From SIG578 sp045655125 (GTDB lineage Bacteria; Bacillota; Clostridia; Oscillospirales; Ruminococcaceae): 43,835 bases of DNA. Location: positions 1 to 43,835 of the forward strand of contig JAZOOR010000009.1 of assembly GCA_045655125.1 (NCBI GenBank), read 5' to 3'. Each line of letters opens with the position of its first letter. The stretch's first letter is position 1. The notes under the pieces were generated by a model. The model ran no database searches. It had not been told where the DNA came from and saw nothing but the letters and a program-made list of their open reading frames with translations. The translations under genes were made by a program, and so were the position numbers. This document shows, piece by piece, positions 24,975-34,374 of this stretch.

Positions 24975-27236
24975 ATGCTTTGTTCGCGTTGTAAAAAAAG
25001 GCCCGCTGTTGTTTTTATGACAACGATGGACGGCGACAATTCTAAAAAAAGTCAGGGACTTTGCCTCGTATGCGCAAAGGAGCTCGGTATTGGCCCCGTT
25101 AACGATATGATAAAATCAATGGGCCTTACTGACGAGCAGATAGATATGCTTACCGAGCAGATGACCGATATGATGGGAGAAAACGGTGAAGGCTTTTCCG
25201 AGCTTTTTGAGGCAGGCGGAGCCCAAACCTTCCCGCTCGATGCTCTTTCTGAAAGCACAGAAAGCGGCGAAAATGAGAAGGGAGAGAGCGCCTCTAAAAA
25301 AGAGGATACAAAAAAGAAAAAGAGTAAATTCAAATATCTCGAGAGCTTTTGCGATAATTTAACTCGCAAGGCAAACGAGGGGAAAATTGATAAAATTATC
25401 GGCAGAGAAAAGGAAATTTCAAGGATAATTCAAATTCTTTGCCGCCGCACCAAGAATAATCCTTGCCTTATTGGTGAGCCGGGTGTCGGAAAAACTGCAG
25501 TGGTTGAGGGAATTGCCCTTAAAATTGCGGCAGGCGATGTTCCCGCAAGGCTTGCCGATAAAGAGCTTTATCTCTTAGACCTTACCGCTCTTGTGGCGGG
25601 AACACAGTTCCGCGGACAGTTTGAAAGTCGCATAAAGGGACTTGTTGACGAGGTAAAGCGCGCAGGAAATATCATTCTGTTTGTTGACGAGGTTCACAAT
25701 CTTGTGGGAGCGGGCGAATCCGAGGGCAGTATGAACGCTGCCAATATTTTAAAGCCTGCTCTTTCGAGAGGTGAAATTCAGGTTATCGGCGCCACCACCT
25801 TCTCAGAGTACCGCAAATATATCGAAAAGGATGCCGCGCTTGAGCGTCGTTTCCAGCCTGTAACGGTTGAGGAGCCTTCTATACAAGAGAGTATAGAGCT
25901 TATATGCGGTATCAAGAGCTATTACGAGGAGTATCACGCGGCGCGAGTGAGCGATGATATTGTAAGGCGCGTTGTTGAGCTTTCCGAGCGCTATATCACC
26001 GATAGATTTCTTCCTGACAAGGCCATTGACCTGCTTGACGAGGCATGCGCATATGCCTGTCTTAGAAATAAGCTGAGGAGCGAGGCAGAGTGCCGTCAGG
26101 GAGAACTCAAAAGGCTTAAAAGCCGCGAGGGCAGTCTTTCTCAGGAGGAAACTGTTGATTATGAGGCGCTTGCGCTTGTGCGTGCAGATATTTGCAGGCT
26201 TGAGCAGGAGGTCGAGAAGATTGATTTCGATGCACTTCGCACCGAGGTTACAATAGCCGATTTGGCAAATGTTATCGAGCTGTGGACTGGAATACCTGCC
26301 TCAAAGATAGAGGAAACTGAGCGAAACAGACTTCACACCCTTTGCACTAACCTTAAATCAAAAATCATAGGTCAGGACGAGGCTATAGATAGCGTCGTGA
26401 GAGCCATAACAAGAAACAGGGCGGGACTCTCTGCTCGACAGAGACCTGCGTCGTTTATATTTGTCGGTCCTACGGGAGTTGGAAAAACAGAGCTTGTAAG
26501 ACAGCTCGCAAATGAGCTTTTTGACGGTTGTGACCCCCTTATCCGCCTTGATATGTCGGAATATATGGAAAAGCACGCGGTTTCAAAAATCATAGGCTCA
26601 CCGCCGGGATATGTCGGCTATGACGAGGCGGGACAGCTCACCGAAAAGGTGCGCCGTAAGCCATACAGCGTGATTTTGTTTGATGAGATAGAAAAAGCGC
26701 ACCCCGATGTTATGAATATTCTCCTTCAAATTCTCGATGAGGGCAGGATAACCGATGCTCACGGCAGAACTGTTAACTTTGCACACACCGTTATTGTTAT
26801 GACCTCTAATGCGGGCTCCGACCAAAAGGGATACGGGCTTGGATTTGAAAAATCCGCAGAGCAGCTCGCTTCTGAAAAGGCAAGGAGCGCGCTAAGGGAA
26901 TTTTTGCGCCCCGAGTTTATTGCGAGGGTAGATGAGGTTGTTGTATTTAAGCCCCTTAGCAGTGAAAGCCTTGAAAAAATTGCCGAGCTTATGGTATCCG
27001 AGCTTCGCCCTGCTCTTTCCGACAAGGGTATAGAGCTTTGTGTTGACAAGATGGCTCTAGAGGCGGTCTGCGCCCTATCGGATGGCGGAAAATATGCCGC
27101 AAGAGATTTAAGGCACATAATCAGAAGATATATAGAAGACCCTATTGCGTACAGTTACACCCAAAGCCCCGACGGCAGCATAAAGGCATTTAATGTAACT
27201 GCGCAGGATGGCAAAATTATTGTAAATGCAAACTAA
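24975..27236 (+). CDS. clpE: ClpE-like Clp ATPase with N-terminal zinc finger
   Basis: 753 residues, a HSP100 unfoldase. An N-terminal zinc finger C3-x2-C6 and C30-x2-C33, as in ClpE, replaces the usual Clp N domain. It is followed by a Ser/Glu/Lys-rich linker (about 95-118), the first AAA domain with Walker A GEPGVGKT (167-174), a coiled middle region (about 355-425), and the second AAA domain with GPTGVGKTE. A YGLGFEK loop after the second domain's conserved TSNAGS resembles the ClpP-binding tripeptide loop (LGF). It therefore probably feeds ClpP. No clpP, ctsR or mcsAB is nearby. AAAGGAGAA precedes the ATG. Confidence 0.88.
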   Translation: MLCSRCKKRPAVVFMTTMDGDNSKKSQGLCLVCAKELGIGPVNDMIKSMGLTDEQIDMLTEQMTDMMGENGEGFSELFEAGGAQTFPLDALSESTESGENEKGESASKKEDTKKKKSKFKYLESFCDNLTRKANEGKIDKIIGREKEISRIIQILCRRTKNNPCLIGEPGVGKTAVVEGIALKIAAGDVPARLADKELYLLDLTALVAGTQFRGQFESRIKGLVDEVKRAGNIILFVDEVHNLVGAGESEGSMNAANILKPALSRGEIQVIGATTFSEYRKYIEKDAALERRFQPVTVEEPSIQESIELICGIKSYYEEYHAARVSDDIVRRVVELSERYITDRFLPDKAIDLLDEACAYACLRNKLRSEAECRQGELKRLKSREGSLSQEETVDYEALALVRADICRLEQEVEKIDFDALRTEVTIADLANVIELWTGIPASKIEETERNRLHTLCTNLKSKIIGQDEAIDSVVRAITRNRAGLSARQRPASFIFVGPTGVGKTELVRQLANELFDGCDPLIRLDMSEYMEKHAVSKIIGSPPGYVGYDEAGQLTEKVRRKPYSVILFDEIEKAHPDVMNILLQILDEGRITDAHGRTVNFAHTVIVMTSNAGSDQKGYGLGFEKSAEQLASEKARSALREFLRPEFIARVDEVVVFKPLSSESLEKIAELMVSELRPALSDKGIELCVDKMALEAVCALSDGGKYAARDLRHIIRRYIEDPIAYSYTQSPDGSIKAFNVTAQDGKIIVNAN

Positions 27237-27273
27237 AAGCAAGGAAAATAAAGTATAGAGAGGTGAGAGCAAA

Positions 27274-28602
27274 ATGAAAGGGAGCTTTAGGAAAATAGCA
27301 GCAGCATTTGTGGCGCTGTGCGCCCTGACCCTTGCTTCTTGCGAGAAGCCCCGCTCGAGCGCGGATGCGCTCATTGCTCCGCCTGTGCTTTTTAAGGAGC
27401 AGGATGAGATAATGCGTGCGCTGAAAAGCGCGGCGGGAGAAAACATCTCGCTCGAGTATCCGCGTGCAGGAGAAAACCGCTCGGCATTTCTGCTTTCCGA
27501 TTTAAACCTTGATGGAGAAAACGAGGTAATTGCATTTTATCGCCCTGCATCTGAGGAAACGGCTCAGGATATTATTCACATAAATATTTTGGGAAGCAGT
27601 GAGCAGGGCTGGACTTCTCTTTGTGACATAGTCGGCGAGGCAGCGGGAATAGACCGCGTGTCTGTTGGCAGCTTTGGCGGCAGAAGAGAGATAATAGTGG
27701 GTTGGGAGCTTATGCGCGACAGGGAAAAGACACTTGTCTGCTACTCGCTGTCGGGAAAAAGTCCGAGCCGAGATTACAGCGCTACATATGTGGAGTTTTC
27801 TGTGGCGGATTTCTGGAGCGAAAACGAAGGTGACGAGCTTATAACCCTAAATTACTCCCAGACCACCGAGAATCTAGTTCAGCCAACTCAGCACGCGCGG
27901 CTCATATCTCTAAGAGATGGTGTGTTCAAGGCGGTTTCAAGTGTTCCGCTCGACTCACGTGTTACGGGATATAAAAGCTGCATAGCAGGAAAATACGACA
28001 GTAAAAGAAACGCATTTTTCTTAGACGGTGTAATTGATGCTTCGGGTGTAAACAGTCAGATTTTAATTGTAAACTCTACGGGGCAGATTCAAAATCCGCT
28101 GCTTGTCGGCGACAAAACCGATGAAAAAAACATTCACAAGCTCACGCAGCTTACTCAGGATATAGATGGTGACGGAATTTTAGAGGTCCCTCATCAAGAG
28201 GCGGTAACGGGGTATGAGGCAGTGCCTGAAAGCGAAAGGATATACAAAACTGTCTGGAAAAAGCTTTCGGGAAATGCTCTTAAAAAAAGCGCAGTTATGT
28301 ATATCAGCACAGCCCTTGGAATTAGGGTAACAATCCCCAAAAAGCTCGATGGAAATGTAACCATAAAGCCGATAACGGCTCAGAATGAGCTTGTGTTTTA
28401 TGAGTATGAGGGCAGTCTTGAAAAGAGCACAAAAGAGATTTTCAGTATCCGCGTCAGCGAAAAGGAACTGTATGAGCAAGAGGACGGATATGACATTCTC
28501 AAGTCCACCGATTATACTGTTGTAACGGTGCGCGTTTCAGATGAGGATAGTGAGCTTTGTCCCACATGGGAAACGCTTTATAAAATAGTTGAGATGGTTT
28601 AG
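27274..28602 (+). CDS. lipoprotein of unknown function, FG-GAP/VCBS-like repeats
   Basis: 442 residues. A lipoprotein signal peptide ends at LASC with the lipidated Cys23. Two segments, SDLNLDGENEVIAFYRP near residue 75 and DIDGDGILEVP near 292, look like calcium-binding FG-GAP/VCBS-type turns. The rest is beta-rich, and no catalytic motif is seen. It sits 11 bases before an OmpR-type regulator gene and its sensor kinase, so it may supply the outside part of that signalling system. AGAGGTGAG precedes the ATG. I do not recognise a specific function. Confidence 0.7.
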   Translation: MKGSFRKIAAAFVALCALTLASCEKPRSSADALIAPPVLFKEQDEIMRALKSAAGENISLEYPRAGENRSAFLLSDLNLDGENEVIAFYRPASEETAQDIIHINILGSSEQGWTSLCDIVGEAAGIDRVSVGSFGGRREIIVGWELMRDREKTLVCYSLSGKSPSRDYSATYVEFSVADFWSENEGDELITLNYSQTTENLVQPTQHARLISLRDGVFKAVSSVPLDSRVTGYKSCIAGKYDSKRNAFFLDGVIDASGVNSQILIVNSTGQIQNPLLVGDKTDEKNIHKLTQLTQDIDGDGILEVPHQEAVTGYEAVPESERIYKTVWKKLSGNALKKSAVMYISTALGIRVTIPKKLDGNVTIKPITAQNELVFYEYEGSLEKSTKEIFSIRVSEKELYEQEDGYDILKSTDYTVVTVRVSDEDSELCPTWETLYKIVEMV

Positions 28603-28613
28603 GAGGGAGCTGT

Positions 28614-29318
28614 ATGATTCGCAAGGTTCTGATTTGTGAGGATGAGGATGCCATCCGCGATTTTGTTGAAATAAACCTAAAGCGAGCAGGCTATCAGACC
28701 GTTTCGGTTTCATCAGGTGAAGAGGCGCTTAGCACCTTTTTAGAGAGCGGCGGAAAGTTTGATGTTGCACTTTTGGATGTTATGCTCCCTGGTATTGATG
28801 GCTTTGAGGTTTGTAGAAGGCTTAGACAGCAAAGCCAGCAGATAGGAATAATAATGCTCACGGCAAAAACTCAGGAAATAGACAGGGTAAACGGTCTTAT
28901 GATAGGCGCAGACGATTATGTAACCAAGCCGTTTTCACCCTCTGAGCTTTTGGCTCGTATAGATGCGCTTTGCCGAAGACTTGGCGCTACCGAAAGCTTT
29001 GCAAAAAAGGAAACGGCAATGCTCCGCAGCGGCCCTTTTATGCTTGATTTAAAGAGTAGGGAACTATATAAAAACGGAGAAATAATAGAGCTTACTCAGG
29101 TCGAGTTTCAGATAATGGAGCTATTTATAAAAAATGCCGACACAGCGCTCAGGCGCTCAGCCATTCTTCGCAGCGTATGGGGAGAGGGTTATGTCGGCGA
29201 TGAAAAGATTGTTGATGTTAATGTCCGCAGAATAAGAATGAAGATTGAAGAAGAACCATCTAACCCTAAATATATATTAACTGTCTGGGGATACGGATAC
29301 AAATGGCCGATAATGTAG
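28614..29318 (+). CDS. OmpR/PhoB-family response regulator
   Basis: 234 residues. Receiver domain with the acidic pocket (CEDEDA), phosphoacceptor D55 in LLDVMLPG and the conserved Lys in TKPFSPSEL near 105. A winged-helix DNA-binding domain follows from about 130, with LTQVEFQIMELF and VDVNVRRIRMKIE, ending in the GYGYKW motif. AGGAGGGAG precedes the ATG, 11 bases after the lipoprotein gene. The cognate kinase follows after 32 bases. Targets are unknown. Confidence 0.93.
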   Translation: MIRKVLICEDEDAIRDFVEINLKRAGYQTVSVSSGEEALSTFLESGGKFDVALLDVMLPGIDGFEVCRRLRQQSQQIGIIMLTAKTQEIDRVNGLMIGADDYVTKPFSPSELLARIDALCRRLGATESFAKKETAMLRSGPFMLDLKSRELYKNGEIIELTQVEFQIMELFIKNADTALRRSAILRSVWGEGYVGDEKIVDVNVRRIRMKIEEEPSNPKYILTVWGYGYKWPIM

Positions 29319-29350
29319 CGATAAGATAGCAAAGAGAGGAGGCACCGCAG

Positions 29351-30775
29351 GTGATAAAGGTTGCGAGACTTACTAAAAGATGGATACTTAAAAGCTTTAT
29401 AATCATTATTGTGGTGCTTGTAGCTATCGAGGCGCTTGTTATTGCTCTGACACATAGCGACTATTACAATCAGGCTCAGCAGCAGGTAAAAACAAGGGCA
29501 AGCGTTATTCAGAACACCCTTGATGCCTATGCCGCAGATGCCGATCTGGATTTCTATGAGCGCACCCGTGAGCTTATAGAAAATTTTTCGGATAAAAACC
29601 GAATGGAGCTTGTCGCTATCGACAGAAACAAAAAGCCCATTATGTCCTCAAGCGGATTTGCCCCTCAGACAATGCTTGGAAACGAGGATTTATCCTTCGC
29701 TCTCAATAGCGACTTGCGGATAGGTGAAAGCCTACAAAAGCACCCAAATGGTGAAAACATCTACTGCATAACTGTGGTTTCCCCATCGCAGTCGAGCGAT
29801 ATTCTGGCACTTAGACTTATGGCATCTCTTGAGCCTGCTGACAGGCAAATTCGCAATATTTCAATGATGTATATTCTTGTGGGTGTAATAATTGCGGTTT
29901 TTATACTTATTGTAAACATAGTCTTTCTGCACTCTATTATGAGACCTGTTGCAGAGGTTGAAAAAACTGCCCGCCGTATTGCCGCGGGGGATTTTGATGT
30001 AAGAATTGAGTCAAAATACAGGGACGAGCTTGGAGATTTGTGCGATATTGTGAATTATATGGCAGACGAGCTCTCACAGAGCGAAAATATGAAAAATGAG
30101 TTTATCTCATCGGTATCGCACGAGCTGCGAACTCCGCTTACCGCCATTCGCGGCTGGGGGGAAACCCTTTTAGATGACGTGGGCTCTGATAAAAAAACAC
30201 GTCAAAAGGGACTTAATGTTATCATAAATGAGACGAGCCGCCTTTCCTCAATAGTTGAGGACCTTTTGGATTTCTCCAAAATGCAGAGCGGCAGATTTAC
30301 CATAAAGAAAGAAAAAATGGATATTTTAGCAGAGCTTGAGGAGGCAATAATCACCTTTTCCGAAAGGGCAAAGCGCGAGGGTATTACTCTGAGCTATAAT
30401 GAGCCCGAAATGCTTTCCCCCATAATAGGTGATAAAAACCGAATTCGTCAGGTATTTGTAAATATCCTTGATAATGCCATTAAATATTCCGAGCAGGGCG
30501 GCGAGGTTAACGTGGTTGCCGTCGAGGAGTATGGTATGATATATATAACGGTGGAGGACCGAGGTTGCGGAATCAGCCCCGAGGACCTGCCCAAAATTAA
30601 AAAGAAATTCTACAAAGCAAATCTCACCCGTCGAGGATCGGGAATAGGGCTTGCGGTTGTGGACGAAATTGTTACTCTGCTTGGTGGCACATTTGAGATA
30701 AAAAGTCAGCTTGGCTTTGGCACAACCGTAACACTTACATTTCCGATAGCACAGGAAACGGGCAAGGAGGTATAA
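29351..30775 (+). CDS. membrane sensor histidine kinase with HAMP domain
   Basis: 474 residues from a GTG start supported by AGAGGAGG eight bases upstream. Two transmembrane segments (about 13-33 and 172-193) enclose an extracytoplasmic sensor of about 135 residues; a HAMP domain follows (about 194-245). The H box SVSHELRTPLT has phosphorylated H257. The catalytic ATPase domain carries DNAIKYS (N box), DRGCGI (G1) and GSGIGLAVV (G2). It pairs with the response regulator before it. The signal it reads is unknown. Confidence 0.93.
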   Translation: MIKVARLTKRWILKSFIIIIVVLVAIEALVIALTHSDYYNQAQQQVKTRASVIQNTLDAYAADADLDFYERTRELIENFSDKNRMELVAIDRNKKPIMSSSGFAPQTMLGNEDLSFALNSDLRIGESLQKHPNGENIYCITVVSPSQSSDILALRLMASLEPADRQIRNISMMYILVGVIIAVFILIVNIVFLHSIMRPVAEVEKTARRIAAGDFDVRIESKYRDELGDLCDIVNYMADELSQSENMKNEFISSVSHELRTPLTAIRGWGETLLDDVGSDKKTRQKGLNVIINETSRLSSIVEDLLDFSKMQSGRFTIKKEKMDILAELEEAIITFSERAKREGITLSYNEPEMLSPIIGDKNRIRQVFVNILDNAIKYSEQGGEVNVVAVEEYGMIYITVEDRGCGISPEDLPKIKKKFYKANLTRRGSGIGLAVVDEIVTLLGGTFEIKSQLGFGTTVTLTFPIAQETGKEV

Positions 30776-30778
30776 ATT

Positions 30779-31750
30779 ATGAGCGAGAAAAAAAGGGAAG
30801 ACTGCTGCAAGGCGGGTTTTCGCACTTCAATAGGAGGTCAGGCTCTTATTGAGGGAATTATGATGCGCGGCCCCGTAGAAACCGCAATGGCAGTCAGAAC
30901 AAAAGAGGGAGAAATAGTAGTTGAAAAGGTTGAGGATAACCGCGATAAATCTTTTCCAAAATTTCTAAAGTTCCCCGTAATCCGCGGCCTTGTAAACTTT
31001 GCCCAGACTATGATTTTAGGATACAAGTCCATTATGCGCTCGGCAGAGCTTGCAGGAATTGACGATGATGACGAGGGAGAGCCTTCAAAGCTCGATAAAT
31101 TCTTAACCGAAAAGCTCGGAGAAAAGGTGTATACCATTATCGGCGCAGTCGCAATGGTGCTCGGGATAGTCTTGGCGGTGGCGCTGTTTGTGCTTGTGCC
31201 GACAGCCTTGGTTAAGCTTTTTAATACCTATGTATTTAACCTTGGCGCCTTTACCGCCGTTTTTGAGGGGATTATAAAAATAGCGGTATTCATAGGCTAT
31301 ATTGCGGCAGTGGCTCTTATGCCCGATATAAAACGCACCTTTGAGTATCACGGCGCAGAGCATAAGACTATTGCCTGCTACGAAGCGGGAGAGGAGCTCA
31401 GTGCCGAAAACGCAAGAAAACACACAAGGTTTCACCCCCGCTGCGGAACCTCATTTATCTTAATTGTTCTGATAATCAGTATAGTTGTTTTCCTCGCCGT
31501 TCCTGCGGATTTAGGAATTCTTGCTCGTTTCGGACTGAGAATTTTAATGCTCCCCTTTGTTGTCGGAATTGGCTATGAGATAATTAAGTTTGTCGGCAGA
31601 CATGATAATATTTTTACCCGCATTATTTCTGCTCCTGGAATCTGGCTTCAGCGCCTTACCACCCGCGAGCCTGATGACAGCCAGCTTGAAGTTGCAATCG
31701 AGGCACTGCGGGCGGTTATGCCAAAAGAAAAGCAAGAGGCACAGTGGTAA
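30779..31750 (+). CDS. DUF1385 family membrane protein
   Basis: 323 residues. It opens with the family signature SIGGQALIEGIMMRGP (about 16-31) and has several membrane spans in two groups (about 115-160 and 220-265), with the conserved EYHGAEHKTIACYE and HPRCGTSF elements between them. DUF1385 is metal-dependent-looking (conserved His and Cys) but has no assigned function. It often stands next to prmC and prfA; prmC follows here with a one-base overlap (TAATG). GCAAGGAGG lies upstream of its ATG. Confidence 0.9.
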   Translation: MSEKKREDCCKAGFRTSIGGQALIEGIMMRGPVETAMAVRTKEGEIVVEKVEDNRDKSFPKFLKFPVIRGLVNFAQTMILGYKSIMRSAELAGIDDDDEGEPSKLDKFLTEKLGEKVYTIIGAVAMVLGIVLAVALFVLVPTALVKLFNTYVFNLGAFTAVFEGIIKIAVFIGYIAAVALMPDIKRTFEYHGAEHKTIACYEAGEELSAENARKHTRFHPRCGTSFILIVLIISIVVFLAVPADLGILARFGLRILMLPFVVGIGYEIIKFVGRHDNIFTRIISAPGIWLQRLTTREPDDSQLEVAIEALRAVMPKEKQEAQW

Positions 31751-32565
31751 TGAAGGTAGCTGATGCGCTCTCAATTCTTAAACAAAACAATACTGCCGAT
31801 ATGAGAATATTATTAGAGGAAACCCTCGGTATTTCAAAAACGCAGATGCTTACACACCCCGAAACAGAGTTTGACGGAGAAAAAGAGAGTCTCCTTTTAA
31901 AAAGGATAGACGAGCTTAAATCGGGCAGACCGCTTCAGTATATTTTAGGCAAATGGGAGTTTATGGGCAGAGAATTTGCGGTTGGCGAAGGGGTGCTTAT
32001 TCCCCGAGAGGATACACAGGCACTCATAGAGCTGGCGTCTGAATTTTTAGAAAGCAAAACAAATGCTGCCTTTGCAGACCTCGGTAGCGGCAGCGGTTGC
32101 ATTGCAGTTTTACTCGCAAGCTTAAAAAGAGCAAAGGGATACGCAGTCGAGCGCTCAAAAGAGGCTTACTCTTTTCTTAAGAAAAACGCTGAGCAGACAA
32201 GCGGCGCGGTAGAGTGCATTTTGGGGGATATGTTTTCGGATGGGGTTTTAGAAAAGCTGCCGCAGCTTGAGCTTGTGGCTTCCAATCCGCCCTACATAAC
32301 GCGCGATGAAATGAAGAGACTTGATAAAAATGTTCTTTGCGAGCCTCATGAGGCGCTTTATGGCGGAGATGACGGGCTTGACTATTACCGCGAAATCACA
32401 AGGGTCTATAAAAGCAAGCTAAAAGAGGGCGGTATGCTATGTTTTGAGGTTGGCTTTAGGCAGGCAGATGCCGTACTTGATATTTTAAAGGACGCGGGAT
32501 TTCACAGCCCAAGAGAGAAAAAGGATTTTAATGGTATAAGACGCGCCGTCGGCGCGATTAAATAA
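31750..32565 (+). CDS. prmC: peptide chain release factor N5-glutamine methyltransferase PrmC
   Basis: 271 residues from the ATG at 31750, which overlaps the DUF1385 stop; a GTG two codons earlier is possible. The SAM-binding motif DLGSGSGCIAV and the catalytic NPPY motif (SNPPYITRDEM) are present, with the helical N-terminal domain containing RPLQYILGKWEFMG. PrmC methylates the GGQ glutamine of RF1 and RF2. The usual partner prfA is absent; recA follows after 41 bases. Confidence 0.93.
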   Translation: MKVADALSILKQNNTADMRILLEETLGISKTQMLTHPETEFDGEKESLLLKRIDELKSGRPLQYILGKWEFMGREFAVGEGVLIPREDTQALIELASEFLESKTNAAFADLGSGSGCIAVLLASLKRAKGYAVERSKEAYSFLKKNAEQTSGAVECILGDMFSDGVLEKLPQLELVASNPPYITRDEMKRLDKNVLCEPHEALYGGDDGLDYYREITRVYKSKLKEGGMLCFEVGFRQADAVLDILKDAGFHSPREKKDFNGIRRAVGAIK

Positions 32566-32606
32566 AAAAAACAGACGGCATCAGGCCGTTGAGGGAGGAT
32601 AAAGCA

Positions 32607-33728
32607 ATGGCAAAAAGCATCGCAAAACAACTTGAGGACAACAAAAGCACAAATTTTGACAAGCAGAAGGCTCTGCAGCTCGCACTTACTAATATTGAAA
32701 AGAAGTATGGACAGGGCGCAGTAATGCGCTTAGGTCAGAGGACAACCCTTAATGTTGAGGCAATCTCAACAGGCTCTCTGTCGTTAGATATTGCGCTTGG
32801 AATAGGCGGAGTTCCCAGAGGAAGAATTGTAGAGATTTTTGGTCCAGAAAGCTCGGGTAAAACAACTGTTGCTCTGCATATTTCTGCAGAGGCTCAGAAA
32901 AATGACGGAATTGTTGCCTTTATAGATGTTGAGCACGCACTTGACCCCATCTATGCTGCAAATCTCGGCGTTGATGTCGATTCGCTCCTCGTTTCGCAGC
33001 CGGATTCCGGTGAGCAGGCGCTTGAAATTGCCGAAATGCTCATTCGTTCAGGCTCGGTTGATGTTGTGGTTATCGACTCGGTTGCCGCAATGTCTACAAA
33101 GGCTGAAATCGAGGGAGAAATGGGCGATAGCCACGTTGGTCAGCAGGCAAGACTTATGTCTCAGGCGCTCAGAAAGCTCACTCCGCTCGTTTCCCGCTCA
33201 AATGCTGTTGTTATATTTATAAACCAGCTTAGAGAAAAGGTCGGCGTTATGTATGGTAACCCCGAAACCACACCGGGTGGACGCGCACTTAAATATTACG
33301 CATCTGTCCGCATTGATGTTCGCAAGGTGGACACTGTTAAGGTTGGCAGTGAAAATATTGGTAACCACATTCGCTGCAAGATTGTTAAAAATAAGGTTGC
33401 GCCTCCGTTCAAAGAGGCATATTTTGATATTATTTACGGCAAGGGCATCAGCGCAATCAGTGAGATAGTTGATTTAGCAGTTGACCGCGACATAATTAAA
33501 AAGAGCGGTGCTTGGTTTAGCTACGGCACAGAAAGACTGGCTCAGGGCAGAGATAATGTAAAGGCTCTGCTTGAATCAAGGCCTGAGCTTCTCTCCGAGA
33601 TAACCGAAAAGGTTCGCGATGCTATGAAAGAGGAAAATGAAGGCGCCCAGAAGAAAGCTCCCGTAAAAAAGACTGCCGAAATCAGCAGCCCCTCGGCTTC
33701 AATAGATGCCGAGGTTGACGATGAATAA
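32607..33728 (+). CDS. recA: recombinase RecA
   Basis: 373 residues from the ATG at 32607 (GGGAGGAT is seven bases upstream); a TTG at 32589 is upstream of that site and unlikely. Walker A GPESSGKTT, Walker B VVIDSVAAM, and the L1/L2 region containing NQLREKVGVMYGNPETTPGG are present. A Lys/Ala/Ser-rich acidic tail ends the protein. RecA carries out strand exchange and activates LexA cleavage. Its stop overlaps the recX start (TAATG). I see no separate promoter or SOS box in the 41-base gap before it. Confidence 0.97.
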   Translation: MAKSIAKQLEDNKSTNFDKQKALQLALTNIEKKYGQGAVMRLGQRTTLNVEAISTGSLSLDIALGIGGVPRGRIVEIFGPESSGKTTVALHISAEAQKNDGIVAFIDVEHALDPIYAANLGVDVDSLLVSQPDSGEQALEIAEMLIRSGSVDVVVIDSVAAMSTKAEIEGEMGDSHVGQQARLMSQALRKLTPLVSRSNAVVIFINQLREKVGVMYGNPETTPGGRALKYYASVRIDVRKVDTVKVGSENIGNHIRCKIVKNKVAPPFKEAYFDIIYGKGISAISEIVDLAVDRDIIKKSGAWFSYGTERLAQGRDNVKALLESRPELLSEITEKVRDAMKEENEGAQKKAPVKKTAEISSPSASIDAEVDDE

Positions 33729-34351
33729 TGGAAATTAGCAAAATTGAGCCATCAAAAAGAAAAGGCTTTTCGAGGATTTATGTAGACGGGCAGTTTTTTA
33801 TGAGCCTTGCCGATGAGATACTAGTCCGCCGCGCAATAAAGGTGGGAAGTGAGCTATCAGAGGATAGCGCGCCCGAGCTTTCTCGCGCGTGCCTTGTGCG
33901 CCGTGCAAGAGAAAGGCTTTTGTATGCGCTCGATAGAAGGCTGCATAGCGAGAAGGAACTTCGGGAGAAGCTGAGGCGCGATTACCCACCCGATATAATA
34001 GACGATGCGATAAAAGAGCTTGATGACATAGGGCTTATAGACGACGCGGCTTTCGCTCGTGCTTTTTGCGAGCACAGAATGGTTTCTCAGAAAAAAGGAC
34101 CCTATGCCATAAGGCAGGAGCTTATGTTAAAGGGAGTGGAGCGCGATATAATAAACGCGGCTCTTGATGAAGTCTTTTGCGATGAGGATGGCGAGTACTC
34201 CGCCGCTAAAGCGGCAGCAGAAAGGTATCGCGATGATTTGGACACTCCAAAGGGCAGACAGCGTGCATTTGCGGCTCTAACGAGAAAAGGCTTTGAGTAT
34301 AACACTATAAAAAGGGTGTTGCGCGAGCTTTGCGAAGGCTTTGATGAGTAG
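33728..34351 (+). CDS. recX: RecA regulator RecX
   Basis: 207 residues. It has the RecX three-helix repeats, for example SEKELREKLRRDYPPDIIDDAIKEL-type and GPYAIRQELMLKGVERDIIN-type segments, and a C-terminal RKGFEYNTIKRVL repeat. RecX inhibits or tunes RecA filaments. It overlaps recA by one base, a common arrangement that keeps the two proteins in ratio. Confidence 0.92.
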   Translation: MEISKIEPSKRKGFSRIYVDGQFFMSLADEILVRRAIKVGSELSEDSAPELSRACLVRRARERLLYALDRRLHSEKELREKLRRDYPPDIIDDAIKELDDIGLIDDAAFARAFCEHRMVSQKKGPYAIRQELMLKGVERDIINAALDEVFCDEDGEYSAAKAAAERYRDDLDTPKGRQRAFAALTRKGFEYNTIKRVLRELCEGFDE

Positions 34352-34374
34352 AGATTTTATGAAAGGAAATCAGT

